From Hydra vulgaris (lineage: Eukaryota; Cnidaria; Hydrozoa; Anthoathecata; Hydridae), in assembly GCF_038396675.1 (NCBI RefSeq), contig NC_088926.1, positions 3,385,001 to 3,449,000 on the forward strand: DNA of 64,000 nt, read 5' to 3'. Shown here piece by piece: positions 12,681-24,865 of the stretch (the first letter of the stretch is position 1; every line of letters starts with the position of its first letter). A program made the translations under genes and the position numbers. The notes beneath the pieces are model-generated. The model saw only the letters and a list, made by a program, of their open reading frames with translations, had not been told where the DNA came from and ran no database searches.

Positions 12681-14824
12681 TTTTTACTTTATTTACAACA
12701 CCATTTGATATACAACAAACCCCTACAAAGCTTACAATAATTCAGTAAAGATTCAATCTGAGTTATTGAAACGTAATAAATTTAACATCAATAGAAAAGT
12801 AAAGCTGTCATCATTTAAAATATAAAGGGTGTTGTCAAAATATGTTGAAAATAAAATTAAGTTACTAATAAAATCACGTTCAACAATGATAAACATTCTT
12901 ACTGTAGTAAAATATAGTACTAACTGTTAAATTTGAACAAATAAATATAAAATTAACAAAAACAATTAATAAATAAGAACATTAACTTGAATTTAACTAA
13001 ATCTTGAATTTGAATTAATGGGTACTAATTTGTTCAAGCATAACCTTAAAAAATAAGTTTATGTATATTTTATATATTAATAATAATTATATGTATAACT
13101 AGTTATACATATAGTTAACTATCAGGAGTTATATGTATAACTATATGCATTTTAAAGCATAATATTTTATTTAAACATTACTTAGATCATATTACTTTGA
13201 AAACTGGACCCAGAGGCTTTATTTTCAATAACACTGTGGTACTCCATATTAAAAATTGAAAAGTTTCTGTAAATATACTGTTTTTGTTCCTCAATGTAGT
13301 TCGTAAGTCCCTTAAGTCTTAAGGACCTTATTATATCTAAAGTTAAAAGTTTTGGAGCATAAAAAAAGTTACAGAAACCCATCTCTATCCTATTTTTTTC
13401 TTTTTTTAATAAAGACAATTGGGAATTCTTTGACTTTCAAACCTGAATTTCTTTGTGGGACACTGCAGTGTCCCATGCATGCAAGATTGGTTTTTGACAA
13501 CATTTCAACTTGCATCAGTTAATTGTTTGCAAATAATTTACTCAAGATATATATTCAAATAACTATTATATTATCCTAATAATAAGTCTATTTGCACAAA
13601 TCTTAATCTTATTTCTATAAAGAAAGATAAACATTATTCGTGGTACTTACATACTTGCTTGCATTCCCTTTATTAATATAAAATATTTTCACACAATATA
13701 AACGTAACGCAATGCAATGTCGATTTAAAAATTTTTTTTTAGTTTCCAGCTTTTAAATTAATTCCCATGCAAATCCCACAGGAAACCCACGTGGGATTTC
13801 CCATGTGTGTAAATACCATATGGTTCCCACATGTAACCCATGTGGGATTACCCACATGGGTTTAAGGTGACAAATTTCCATACGGATACCACATGGGAAA
13901 ATCCGTCCCACATAAATCCCATCAATCCCACACGGAACCCACGCGGAACCCATGTGGGACGCGGTTTTTTTTTTCACTGGGTACCATTGTCTCAATATTT
14001 ATCGCAGCGCCTTTGACTTTTTTAGGTTTCGTGACCCAAAACTTGGGTCTAAATGTAAAATTTTGATTTTTTTTTTTTTTAATGTTTTATGCAGTTTTTA
14101 AATATTGTATGAAAAAATAAATATTGTTTGGTTAAAAGAAACGATTTTAGAATTTTGATTATACCACCACCTTAATATAAGTATAAACATATAAATGTTC
14201 GGCGTTTGCTACATGTTTGGAAGTTAGCCATCTCAAAGACCAAAAAAAGCTGGTTCCGGTGCAGTATGAGATTTTTACTCCCACTTTTTTTTTACTCTCC
14301 AGTAAAAATCTGATACGAAATTTTTACCGCGGAGTAAAAAACGCTTATGAGATTTTTACTCTCTTTATGAGATTTTTACTCCCTTTAGATGTTTTTACCG
14401 TTATGTTTATGTAGCGCTATTAAAAGTTAAACTTTTAATAATAATTTTATTGTTAACTCAAATATTAAGTTACATATAGAAGCAAACAACTTTTTAAAAA
14501 TAATTTATTTCCTACATTTCTATGTAAGGAATTAAAATCATAATGGAAGTAAAAATTGTTTTATTATATTAATTAAAACGGATTAAGTACGCACGTATCT
14601 GTAAAATTCATATTCTATCCCCGATAGTGATAAATTTCTTTTAAACTTACATAACATAAATAAATTTGTTTTAAACTTTAAATTTAAACTTAACATTAAA
14701 TGAATTTTTTTACCCCTTGACAGCCTTGAAAAAACGATATTTAAATTGTTATGGAAAATAGTGCGATAAAACCCATACCTTACCATAAATATGGGCGCGA
14801 ATGCTCGGAGTATTGATTATTACA

Positions 14825-14956
14825 TTAGGCGTTGTGAATAAAAATGAGCAATTGCTTTTTCTATGTGTTTTCGGAGCAATTGCTCCACTTTACGTAAAAG
14901 TAATTGCTCCTAAATCACATAGCAAAAGCAATTGCTCATTGTTATTGATAACCTAA
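14825..14956. mobile_element. small MITE-like hairpin, 132 bp
   Basis: Inverted arms start TTAGG and share ATGAGCAATTGCTTTT and CTATGTG on both sides, with further AGCAATTGCTCC palindromes in the centre. It is nested in the 3' region of the Ginger1 element. The superfamily is unknown and no clear target duplication is seen. Confidence 0.6.
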
Positions 14957-14960
14957 ATTA

Positions 14961-15113
<153 letters not shown>

Positions 15114-15253
15114 GTATTTTGCAGTCAGCAAACCTTTAATAGTAAATAACAGTTATATAGATATAAATTAATCAAAAATATTTATACAAATCATATATCT
15201 TAAAGTTATGAAGAGGATGATTTACAACTATTTGTCTGCAAATTTTTTTTTTT

Positions 15254-16957
15254 TTACAACAGTACAACAATAAAGTGATTTGCAGTTGAATTATCAAGGA
15301 ATATAGCATGTTTACTAAGCTGAGTAAGTGTTAAACTACATGGGTAAGTCAGCCATTTTAATTCCTCACTATATTTGCTATATACTTTTATATCAATACC
15401 CATGAATGAGGCACACACAATTATTTCTGCATCAGTTGCCCGTGTTGCATTATCACTCATACCACTTTCATTTAGATATGTTACGACCGATTGATTCATA
15501 TATGAAGCCATTTTATCATTAATATGGGTACACATATGTCTTACAACTTTTTCTCCTATAATTTCATAACTGCTTTCACTGCTTGTAATGATATAAGATA
15601 TTGCCCTAAAAAAGCAATTACCATCGCCTCTGGTACTGTGTAGTTGTTTTGGACATGAAAGTAGATTAATATCTGCAATAAATATATTTTTGGTAATACC
15701 AGTTCCAAATTTTTTAGAAATAGAAGTTCTCATTTTAATAGTTGCATATTTTCCAATCTTATTAATAGAAATTTGCTTATTCATTTGATTGAATGTGATT
15801 TCTTGTTTACCATCAGTTATTTTTTCATTATATAAACATAACTTTGTCAAGTTGTACTTTGTTTTTAAAACTTGACCCTTTAGATTTTTCAAGGTACAGT
15901 TATTTGTGCTTGAAATGGATGTTACAATGTATGGTCCAGTCCAAGGCTTCACAAGTTTCCCGCCTTTTCTATCATCACGTCTACTATTTCTTAGCAACAC
16001 TTTTTTATTTATGCTAATTTCAAAATTTGGAGCAATTCTCCTGTCATAATCAAGTTTTTGCCTTTTTTGAGATTTTTCTATATTTTGATAGGCTTCATCA
16101 AAAAGTTCATTCTTCATTTTATTCATTGCATGAAAGGTTTATGAAATTATTTTTTGTTGGAGGAATCATCATTGCTAAGAGCGTTATCATCATTAAAATC
16201 AATTAAATTGCAATCTAAATCAATAGGAAGAACTGCTTCCCTTTGGTAAAGCAATGAAAATGGTGAAAACCCAGTAGACTTATATTTTTTAACTCTCAAT
16301 GAAAACAAAACACTATCAATAACGTATGGCCATTCCAGAGCAGCCTCATCTAGCACCTTTACTAATGTATGTTTAATTGTTTGATTCTGTCGCTCTACTA
16401 ATCCATTTGCTTGAGGATGATACGCACTCGTAATTCTTTGAATTGTTCCTGTTTTTGAGTAAAGTTCTTTAGAAATTTCATTTACAAACTCACGACCCTG
16501 GTCATTTATTTGAATTTCAAAACAACCATGTCGACATATATGTTTATACAAAAAAGCCACAGTTCTAGCAGTTTTATCAGTAAGTGCTTCTGCTTCAACC
16601 CATTTACTGAAGTAGTCGACTAATACGACCAGATATTTATAGCCATTAACTTCTAATAGTTGTGTTAAATCAATTCCTACTTGCTTCATATTACCTTTTG
16701 GAATTAAAACATTTTGTAGCAATGGTTTTGACTGAAGTTTCCTGTTTTTCGACTTTTGACATTGTTCACATTCGGAAACATAGGTTATAATATCTTTAAT
16801 CATTGCATACCAAAAAAATCTACTTTAAATGTGATGTGTAGTGTTATTAATACCTGTATGACCAGATAAAGCTTTGGACTCAACAGAGACATCGTTTTCT
16901 TCATGAACAAGCTTTATTATGTTTTGTTGTTCATCTCTGCTCCAAATAACTTTTCTC
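15254..16957 (-). pseudogene. Ginger1 transposase: Gypsy-type integrase plus OTU-like protease domain
   Basis: Reading from 16957 downward there is an H2C2 zinc-finger-like start (KLVHEEND, LSGHTG, then CEQCQKSK). A DDE integrase core follows, with GIDLTQL, VVLVDYFSKW, INDQGREFV and AYHPQANGLVERQNQ. Next come a GPY/F-type module (KPWTGPYIV near 15940) and an OTU-like region with RGDGNCFFRA near 15640 and NHFIVVL close to the end, the expected Cys and His boxes. Lesions are an in-frame TAA near 16829, and a stop with frame change at 16127-16147 between the integrase and GPY/F parts. The extreme N-terminus (YPYY part) is not seen. OTU fusion is known for Ginger1. The element can no longer make one continuous protein unless an unseen intron removes the breaks. 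Confidence 0.88.
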
Positions 16958-17254
16958 TAAAAAAAAGCTATAAACCATAAATATAATGAGAACAAAAACT
17001 ACAAAGTTTTTTAGTGTTTATCTAGTTATAAATTTTGGTGTTTATCTGATAACTAGGATCTAGCTATAACAGGATAAAAATGACAAAATTGTTTAAAACA
17101 TTTGTAATTTCGCTAAAATTAATTTGAGAGTAAAAATCTCATAAAGAGAGTAAAAATCTCATACACGTTTTTTACTCCGCGGTAAAAATTTCATATCAGA
17201 TTTTTACTGGGGAGTAAAAAAAAAATGGGAGTAAAAATCTCATACTACACCGGC

Positions 17255-17606
<352 letters not shown>

Positions 17607-17699
17607 AAATAAAAGGTCTACCTGCTGAAACACCCGTGGTAAATTATTTAGGCGCCCGGTTATTTTAATATTATTATGCAAATAAAATATAATGTATTA

Positions 17700-18200
17700 A
17701 AATTACTTTTTGGAATAAATTTAACTTTACAAAATTCTTTTTTTTTTCTTCCTGAAATTTAATAAACTTTTCAAAAGCTAATTTTATTTTCGAAATTAAT
17801 TTAGGTTATCAAATGTTGTTTTGTTTTTTTCGAAGTTAATTTCACATTTCGAAATTCTTTTTTTTCTTTCCAAAGTAATTTCACTTTTCGAAATCCACTT
17901 TTTTTTTTCCGAATATAATTTCTTATTTCGAAATTCTAATTTTTCTTTTGAAATTAATTTCAGTTTTCAACATACACTTTTTTTTTTCGAAGTTAATTTC
18001 ACTTTTCGAAATTCCGTTTTTTCTTTTGAAATTAATTTCTTTTTTCGAAGTTCAATTTTATATTTCGAAATTATTTTTACATTTCGAAATTCCTTTTTTG
18101 TTTCCGAAATTAATTTGGCTAGTTCGATTATTTTCATAAGTTTTTTTGATTTCGAAAAAAAAAAGTATTTCGGTACCGTTTTAATCAAAATTTTTCGAAA
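17700..18200. repeat. ~40-bp degenerate minisatellite built from ~20-bp TTTCGAAATTAATTTC-like halves
   Basis: CGAAGTTAATTTCACATTTC-type units recur at about 17831, 17871, 17910, 17949, 17988 and 18027, spaced 39-40 bases, then at ~20 bases. Each unit contains one or two self-complementary TTCGAA cores separated by T-rich tracts. The Phe-rich open frames on + and their complements are repeat artefacts. Confidence 0.75.
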
Positions 18201-18399
18201 TTTGCAATTTCGATAATGAACTCTAGTTGAAACCCTAGTTAATAGTTCTCCTAACATACCTTGAAAATTTGGAGTCGGTAGCATTTGCCAAACTTTTATA
18301 ATCTTGTTTGAAAATTTTTCAAAATGGCTGCTTAAATGTCTAACTACTCCCTGGTTACTTTTTTTTTCAAAATTTCAAATTTAATTGATATAAAATAGA

Positions 18400-19860
18400 A
18401 TTTAATTGCAATTGATGCTCCATTACAACAATTTAAGCAACTTTATGTTAAGGGAATCTGCTACCTTAATTAAGTTTTTTTATTTAAAAAATTCCTTAAA
18501 CAATTGCTGCATCATTTGCAACAATTGCTGCAAAATGCAAATTGTAACAAACGAAGATGAATTATTTTCCTCTTATCGCATATCACAATTAGTTGAAAAA
18601 CATAGTAAAAGTTGGTGAAAAACTAAAAGTTACTTCAATAAAAGATTTATGACACCAGTCATGTGTCAAGGTATACCACAAGCTTTTAAAAAATTTGCCA
18701 TTTAGTGATACTACAGTAAAGCGTAAAATTGAAGCAACGGCAGTTAACGTGAAAAAAAAAAAAAGTTTAAAGTTTTAAAACCTTAAAAAAGATTAAAGTT
18801 TTCATAAACGTTCATTTTCCATGCAATCAAATGAGTCTACCATTGCTTTTTGATTTCATAAATACGTTATTTTTATTGAAAATAATTACAAGAAGAAATG
18901 CAATTTGCAATAAATCTTATCACGGATGCAACTTGATATCTAAATTTACTGTTTTGAAATCATACTTTACAAAAACTATATTTCTTTAAATAATACTTTT
19001 GCTTCTATTACCGATGGAGCACCAGCAATGATAGTTTGCTATTGTAAATTTGTTGCTTTTTTGAAGGCTGAAGCACTAAATGTTTTACGTGCACAGACAA
19101 TATGTTGTTGGAAAAATTTAGGAGAAATTCTCTTTCTAATGTTTCTAATCTTTGAAATTCAAATCTAATGCCAAAAATTATAGAATGTTTTGACAGCTGT
19201 ACCAGGATAATAATGAAGATTTTATAAGATAGTATACTTTGCAAACAGAAGTTCGATGATAAAGTGTTCATTTAGAAATGTTTTTTTAGCATTATATAAT
19301 AGTATCATGCAATTCTTTGAAAGTAACAATAAAACCGCTCTCAACAATTCACAATAGTCAAAAAAGATGCCTTTTATTCGAGATATATTTTCAAGAGATT
19401 GAAATGATATTAATTTACAACTCGAGGGCACTAATAAAACTTTAATTGCCAAGTTATTATGTCATTGTTTATTGACAACATTGACCTTTTCCGTCATAAT
19501 CTATTAATATAAAAATTTATCTGGTTTCTGAATTATCATCCATAAAAGATGATGAGACTCCAGAGGATGTTGAAATATTCAGCGACCTAATGATGAACTT
19601 AAATCTGACATAAAAAAATAATTTGAAGATATTTTGAACTTAATGATGTACGACTGAAAAAAAATTAATTTACTGCAAATGTTATGAAAGTTGATACAAA
19701 GTATAAAGACGAACTCTTAAAAATCAAATGTGATAAAATAAACAGAATTTTGATAATGGTGAAAATGGAAATTTATTGCAAAATAAAAAATATCTCTCCA
19801 AATATGTGGAAACAGATGTTCAATTGATTAATACTTGTTACTTGAAAGTTTATCTTTCTT
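18400..19860 (+). pseudogene. hAT transposase (DUF4371/ZBED5-like), decayed
   Basis: Fragments in several frames follow this hAT branch. At 18540-18600 is QIVTNEDELFSSYRISQLVE (a family position for the 'SY.IS.LIAK' region). At 18690-18750 is LPFSDTTVKRKIEA, the usual 'LS..TV.RRI' motif. At 19005-19095 is TDGAPAMIV followed by FVAFLKAEALNVLRAQ, the 'TDGAPAM' catalytic-region motif. Around 19820 is the tail ETDVQLINTCYLKVYLS. Stops and shifts occur every 50-150 bases, so this is an old dead copy. No terminal repeats were recognised. Confidence 0.6.
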
Positions 19861-19869
19861 AATTAAGAA

Positions 19870-20640
19870 AGTTTACTTATATACATTTTCATACAAACAG
19901 CAAACTTTAAACTTACGTATATTTATATGAGAATGCTTTGCTGTCTAGGGATGACAGAAATTGTATTTCAAAACGGGTGCAAATTTTTTTATAAAAGGGT
20001 ACAAATAAAAAAATAACGATAATACTATTCCAAAAAGAAATCCAGCCTTTGCAAAGGCGTTGACATAATGGGCGTCAAGGTAAAATTACATTACAAGACA
20101 TTTTTTTGTATAACAACGTTTATTAATTTGTTGTTTCCGCTTTTTGACCTAAAATATAAATAAACAGCACAAACATAGTACATTCAAACAAAAAAATATA
20201 TTAATTTAGTGCAAACACTGCATCCTTGGTTCAGGCGTTCCTGCAAGCAAGTGCAATGCACCCGCTGCCTTGTGCATTCAGGCATCCTTACGTCTTTTAC
20301 CTTCCTTAACACATCCTTAACTTGTGCATTCCAACATCTTTATTACAGTGATTTTTTTTTTGAATGCTGCTGAAATCCCTTTAATCTATTTGTAAGTAAT
20401 TATTAAAACATTATCATAAACTTCATGATCAATTTGTAGGCAGTGGCTGACTGGCCCACATGCCCATTGTATATCTTGCCCTTGAATTAGTTAAAAATAT
20501 ATATATAATAACGGTTGATTACTAAAAATCTGGACAAAACTAAAAATTAAATAACTTTTAATCTAGAAGACCTATTTTATTGTTTTAAAAAGAATAGAAT
20601 AGCAAATTTATTCTAATTTTAATAAAAACGTTTATCTTAA
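19870..20640. other. AT-rich stretch, no gene recognised
   Basis: No coding signal is visible. The last ~120 bases next to the mariner fragment may include its degraded terminal repeat. Confidence 0.4.
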
Positions 20641-21003
20641 TTCAACAAGACCTTGTCTTCTTATTGTGTCGAGTCTTCTGCTGGTTGTACTCTGCCAAGC
20701 GTTGTACCAGCTCTTTGTCGAATTTCTTTAAACAGTAAATTATTCTTGAGCGTAATTGATCCAAATTCTCTGCCTGCCAACCATTTTTGTAAACATCTCC
20801 TTTGATACAAGACCAAAAATCCTCAATACAACAACATTCAGGAATATTTGGAGGGTTTTCACTTTTTGTTACAATCTTTATACCATTTTCATTCAAAAAC
20901 TTAACAGCTTTGCTTGAGTAATGGGCACTTGCTAGATCAGGCCAGAATATGTATTTGGTATTTTTTGGAAGCTGTTTGATGTGTGGTAATAGTTTTTTAG
21001 TCG
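20641..21003 (-). pseudogene. Tc1/mariner transposase, C-terminal fragment
   Basis: Reading on the minus strand from about 21000: YIFWPDLASAHYSSKAVKFL (second catalytic Asp region), VTKSENPPNIPECCCIEDFW (the NPPN and IE.FW motifs holding the third acidic residue), then KGDVYKNGW and a Leu/Arg-rich tail ending in a stop at 20641. The normal RP before IE.FW reads CC. The fragment is cut off upstream by a (TA)n array at 21008. Only the last third of a transposase is present. Confidence 0.8.
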
Positions 21004-21007
21004 AATA

Positions 21008-21009
21008 TG

Positions 21010-21048
<39 letters not shown>

Positions 21049-21068
21049 ATATATATATATATTTATAT
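21008..21068. repeat. (TA)n microsatellite truncating the mariner fragment
   Basis: A TA array sits exactly where the transposase homology stops. Confidence 0.9.
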
Positions 21069-21069
21069 A

Positions 21070-21950
21070 TCAGGTTAGAGTAATAAAAGTTTGGTCTAAT
21101 ACTGAATGTTTTGTTGCTAACTGTAAATTAATAAAATAATAGTAAATATTTATATGAGAAATAGGAAATTTTTACCCTTCACATCAGACAGGTTCCTAAT
21201 ATTATAGAAAAAAGATTTCTTTAAAAGTATGCCATGTTGGGTCTGAAATAAATACCGAAATTTTATGAAAATTTTAAAAATATTTATTATATTTTATAAA
21301 AAATGGTCTTGACTCAAAAAAACAGGAAAATATTTTTATTAATGTTATAAAAAATGATTTTTTCATTAGTATTAACTAGTTCAATTCAAATTTTTTATTT
21401 TCGCGGAATTTACTAATAAATTAAAACTCAATAATTCTGAAAATTTCAAGAAAAAATATGTTTATTGAATAAGAAAAACTGTACAAATTCATTTATGAAA
21501 ACTATTTAAAAGCATTCACAAACAAAAAATAAAGTCTCAAAAATAAAAAATTAAAATCTGATCAGATATTAAAATAAAATTCGAAACAACATTAAATATA
21601 GAAGTTTTAAAAATTGAAAGAGCTGAAACAAATTGGACTCCAAAACAAGTTTACAAAAAAATTATACACCAAAAAAGTCAGAAGCAATGTCAAATTTTAA
21701 ATTGCTTCTGACTGTGCGACTGATGTGACTCCGTCAATTACAACAAATGCAAAAAAAAAATTCTTTAAATGAATAAAATTTTTGATTCTTATACTATAAG
21801 AAGAGAAGGAGGTAAGGGGTAGAGAAGTGAGAAAGAATTTAACATTCCCTTAATTTCCGAAAAAAGAAAATTTATCTAAAGGGTTCGCGTATATGGCGGC
21901 TAATGGTTTATTATTTAGTACAATTATAGTTCTATTGACATACAACCGAG
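21070..21950. other. AT-rich stretch, no gene recognised
   Basis: Only short, stop-rich frames are present. Confidence 0.4.
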
Positions 21951-21957
21951 ATAACAT

Positions 21958-22185
21958 GAGTACGTCGAGCCTACGTCGGTATAATGTCTTTTTTTAGATA
22001 GGCCATAGGTAGTATTTGCTCATTAGAATGATGGTTGCTCGCTGACGTCGGGTTGAGATCGGTAAAATTACGTCGGGCAAAGGTCAGAAAAATGACGTCG
22101 GGATGTGATCAGAAAAATGATGATGAATCAATTTTAGTAAAATGACATCGGGTCAACTTAAGTAAAATGATATTAGACCGCTTAC
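21958..22185. repeat. 25-bp tandem repeat with ACGTCGGG core
   Basis: From about 22038, units of the form ACGTCGGG...GTCAGAAAAATG recur every 25 bases for about six diverged copies. Related TACGTCG motifs occur upstream at 21960-21985 and, alone, at 23488 on the far side of the 22259-23277 element, so that element may have inserted into or beside this repeat. Confidence 0.65.
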
Positions 22186-22258
22186 ATGACATTTAAATGC
22201 TGAGATTAAGTTGAGATAACTAAAGCTACTCTTATTCGCATGCATTAGAAAAACAATA

Positions 22259-23277
22259 GGGGAGACCGGGGCTAGTTGGCCGCAGGGGTAAGTTGACGAA
22301 CTGCGTTTATCTTCGAAGTCTTTCATCAGAAACTGAAAAAAATTACACAGAACCTTCCTAATTGACCATTTCGTCATTCACTATAGTATTGTCAGGATTC
22401 GCGCATGCGCATGGGAGATATGAAGATTTATGCGCTTTTTGGACAAAAACGTAACTTTTGGAACATCGCTTCCTTTTTACTTTAAAACGAAAATAGTAAG
22501 TTTTATGAAAAATAAAATTATTGTAAAAGTTCCAGTCACAATTGGTTTACTATATCCATTATCTATATTAGTATAATAAAGAAAACTTTGTTACAATAAT
22601 AAAAGTTAACAAGTCAAGATATCGTTAAGAAAATAAATATTAAAAATAAATATAAAGAACGCGGATTACTCAAAGAAGACCATCAGGTTTATCATATCCA
22701 TGACTTTTTCTCAAAGTTGCTGTTTTTCAGGATCTTTCAGGACCGGCAAGTTGGCAAAATTTTCACGGGGTAAGTTGGCACAAACTATAAAAATGTGCAA
22801 AATTAATAGAAATTTTTTTACTATCAATTTTAATGAAAATATTTATAAAAATATTTTCATAAAATTAATTTTTTTCTTTTTTTTAATTTTTAACAATATT
22901 GAAAAAATTTATTCTAGGTTTTTTTTTTCAGATAAAAAGTGGACTACTGTTTTGGCTGTTATACGGACTAATATTTGGTACCATCTAAAAGTAATATTAA
23001 ATTTTGGGATAAAATTGTTGCCAAAATTAAAAGTAAAAATATTTCTATTAATTTTGCACTTTATAGTACATTAATAATCATTTTTATAGTTTGCGCCAAC
23101 TTACCCAAATGAATGCAAGCTTCATTACTTTTCATTCATTTGTAAATGAATGCAAACTTCATAACTTACCTAAATTCATACTCTTTAAGACTACACTTTA
23201 ATATTTTCAAAAAAATGTATTGTTAGGGCTACAGAGCTCATAGAGTAAAAAGCGAGCCAACTAGCCCCGGTCTCCCC
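22259..23277. mobile_element. 1019-bp non-autonomous DNA transposon with GGGGAGACCGGGGCTAGTTG ends
   Basis: The left end is GGGGAGACCGGGGCTAGTTG and the right end is its reverse complement over at least 22 bases. TA lies immediately outside both ends (22257-22258 and 23278-23279). Internal copies of GGTAAGTTGGC-like motifs occur at 22287, 22770 and (inverted) 23093-23105. No coding sequence is visible. The TA duplication and GGGG...TTGGC ends are reminiscent of pogo/Tc1-type elements; that assignment is inference. Confidence 0.85.
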
Positions 23278-23340
23278 TACTAATATATTTAAAAATTACC
23301 ATAACAGCTATTATAATTTGTTATAAAGTGAAAGATTCGA

Positions 23341-23400
23341 AAAATCACATAAATCTAATTGCCTTGAAATTTTCCGAGGCAGTTAGATTTATGTGGTTTT
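23341..23400. repeat. 60-bp imperfect hairpin
   Basis: AAAATCACATAAATCTAATT at the left pairs with its near reverse complement at the right around a ~12-base loop. Function unknown. Confidence 0.75.
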
Positions 23401-23884
23401 GCATAGAGCAGCGCGTTAAGAAAACTAACCAATTTAAGTCAAAACCTCAAAAATGAAAAAATCCGAATTAGGAGGTTTTGATAGTAGGCCGACGTAATGT
23501 TTTCACAGCATATAATTTTTTTTTTAATTCTATATTTTATTATTGCAAATATCATCCATTCTCAATACATAAAAAGTTCCTAATAATGAAAATAAATTAC
23601 TTTAAAGATCAGAAAAATGTTGATTGCATTGAACTTGTGGCAATTGTATCTAGCTATTTGACAAGATAATCGCTGTTACTCTTCCCACTGATATTTTAAA
23701 GTGAAAATTTTACGATTTCACTAAAGCAGAAGGTTTTTCACTACCATAAAATATTTATAGTATAACAGTTTCTTAATCTTAAAATCAAATTTATTTATAA
23801 CATACACGGAAAAAAACACAAAATTAACAGCTCTATCTGTGTTAATAAGTATATACTAAATAGTATTTTATAACTAATATATAT

Positions 23885-24001
23885 ATGGTTAATGCAAAAG
23901 AATTCAAAGACGCTCTGGATACACTGGAGAGTAAACTGAGAATTGAATACGAATCAAAAATTAATAATGCTGCAGCAGATTTGAATAAAAAGATACAATA
24001 A
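23885..24001 (+). CDS. 38-residue coiled-coil-like open frame, unrecognised
   Basis: ATG at 23885 to TAA at 24001. The product begins MVNAKEFKDALDTLESKLRI and is charged and helix-prone, with less AT-driven composition than its surroundings, which suggests a real coding remnant such as the first exon of a transposon ORF1. No family was recognised. Confidence 0.3.
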   Translation: MVNAKEFKDALDTLESKLRIEYESKINNAAADLNKKIQ

Positions 24002-24865
24002 GTACACATATAGTGTAAGGCCAGTCTCCGTAAATTTGTTATACCTTACTCGACCTAGATTATTCTAGGTCGAAAACGTAACACGATCAAAACATCTATA
24101 TAGACTCATCAGGTCTTATTATATCAGGTTTATTATACTTATAGTATTATTTTTATAGGTATAATACTACTATTTCAAATGATCGATCATAATTACCTGA
24201 AAACGCTTAAGATTTATTTTTCTTACATGATGCATTTTTTAATGAACACTTTTACGAGTCTCTCTTATAAGCTGATTAGCTTTAGGCTGAAGCTTATCGC
24301 TAAAAATCAATCTGCCGCAATCCTGACCTTTATAAGTATAAATAGTATGAGCCAGTTATGTTCTCTATGGTTCCTTTTAAAAGCTCTTTTGGCTAGATAT
24401 TTCTTAGGTATCTACATCATAATAAATCTGCGTTTTAAAAGTTTGATTATTAATTTTTAGTATTAGCAAATATTTAACAAAAATTTATAATAAAAGGACA
24501 TTTAAGGGGTTTTATTAATGAAAAAAAAGCGCAGAATAATTTTGTCCACCATATTTCTAACATCCGGTCCACTGTGTACTGGTCAGAAAAATAACCCCAG
24601 AACCTAACAGTTTACATACTTATTTAAAAAAAAATGTAAAAAAAAATGAAATAATGGATAACGGAAATTTGCCGCCCGCCCGCATACTTTACAGTTTTTT
24701 TTTTAGGACGGGAAACAACTTTGCAATTCAAAGTGGCCTTATATTCCAATTTCATTCAAAGTGTTGACTCGCCCTGCTTTTAGTTAACTATAATGTAAAC
24801 AGTTAACGCATATTTTTAAATTATTAAATTACCATGAAAAAATTGCAAGACGTCGTGAACTACTT
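24002..24865. other. stretch without a recognised gene; small hairpin at 24051-24072
   Basis: The hairpin is CGACCTAGA, TTAT loop, TCTAGGTCG. A 93-codon open frame at 24179-24460 is hydrophobic and AT-driven and has no family I recognise. Confidence 0.4.

Noticed and set aside
17821-18284. 131-codon Phe-rich open frame and its complement
   Set aside because: Translation of the 40-bp minisatellite.
22700-23074. 124-codon open frame in the 1019-bp element
   Set aside because: AT-driven composition, no motif, and the frame spans poly-T; a transposase in so short an element is unlikely.
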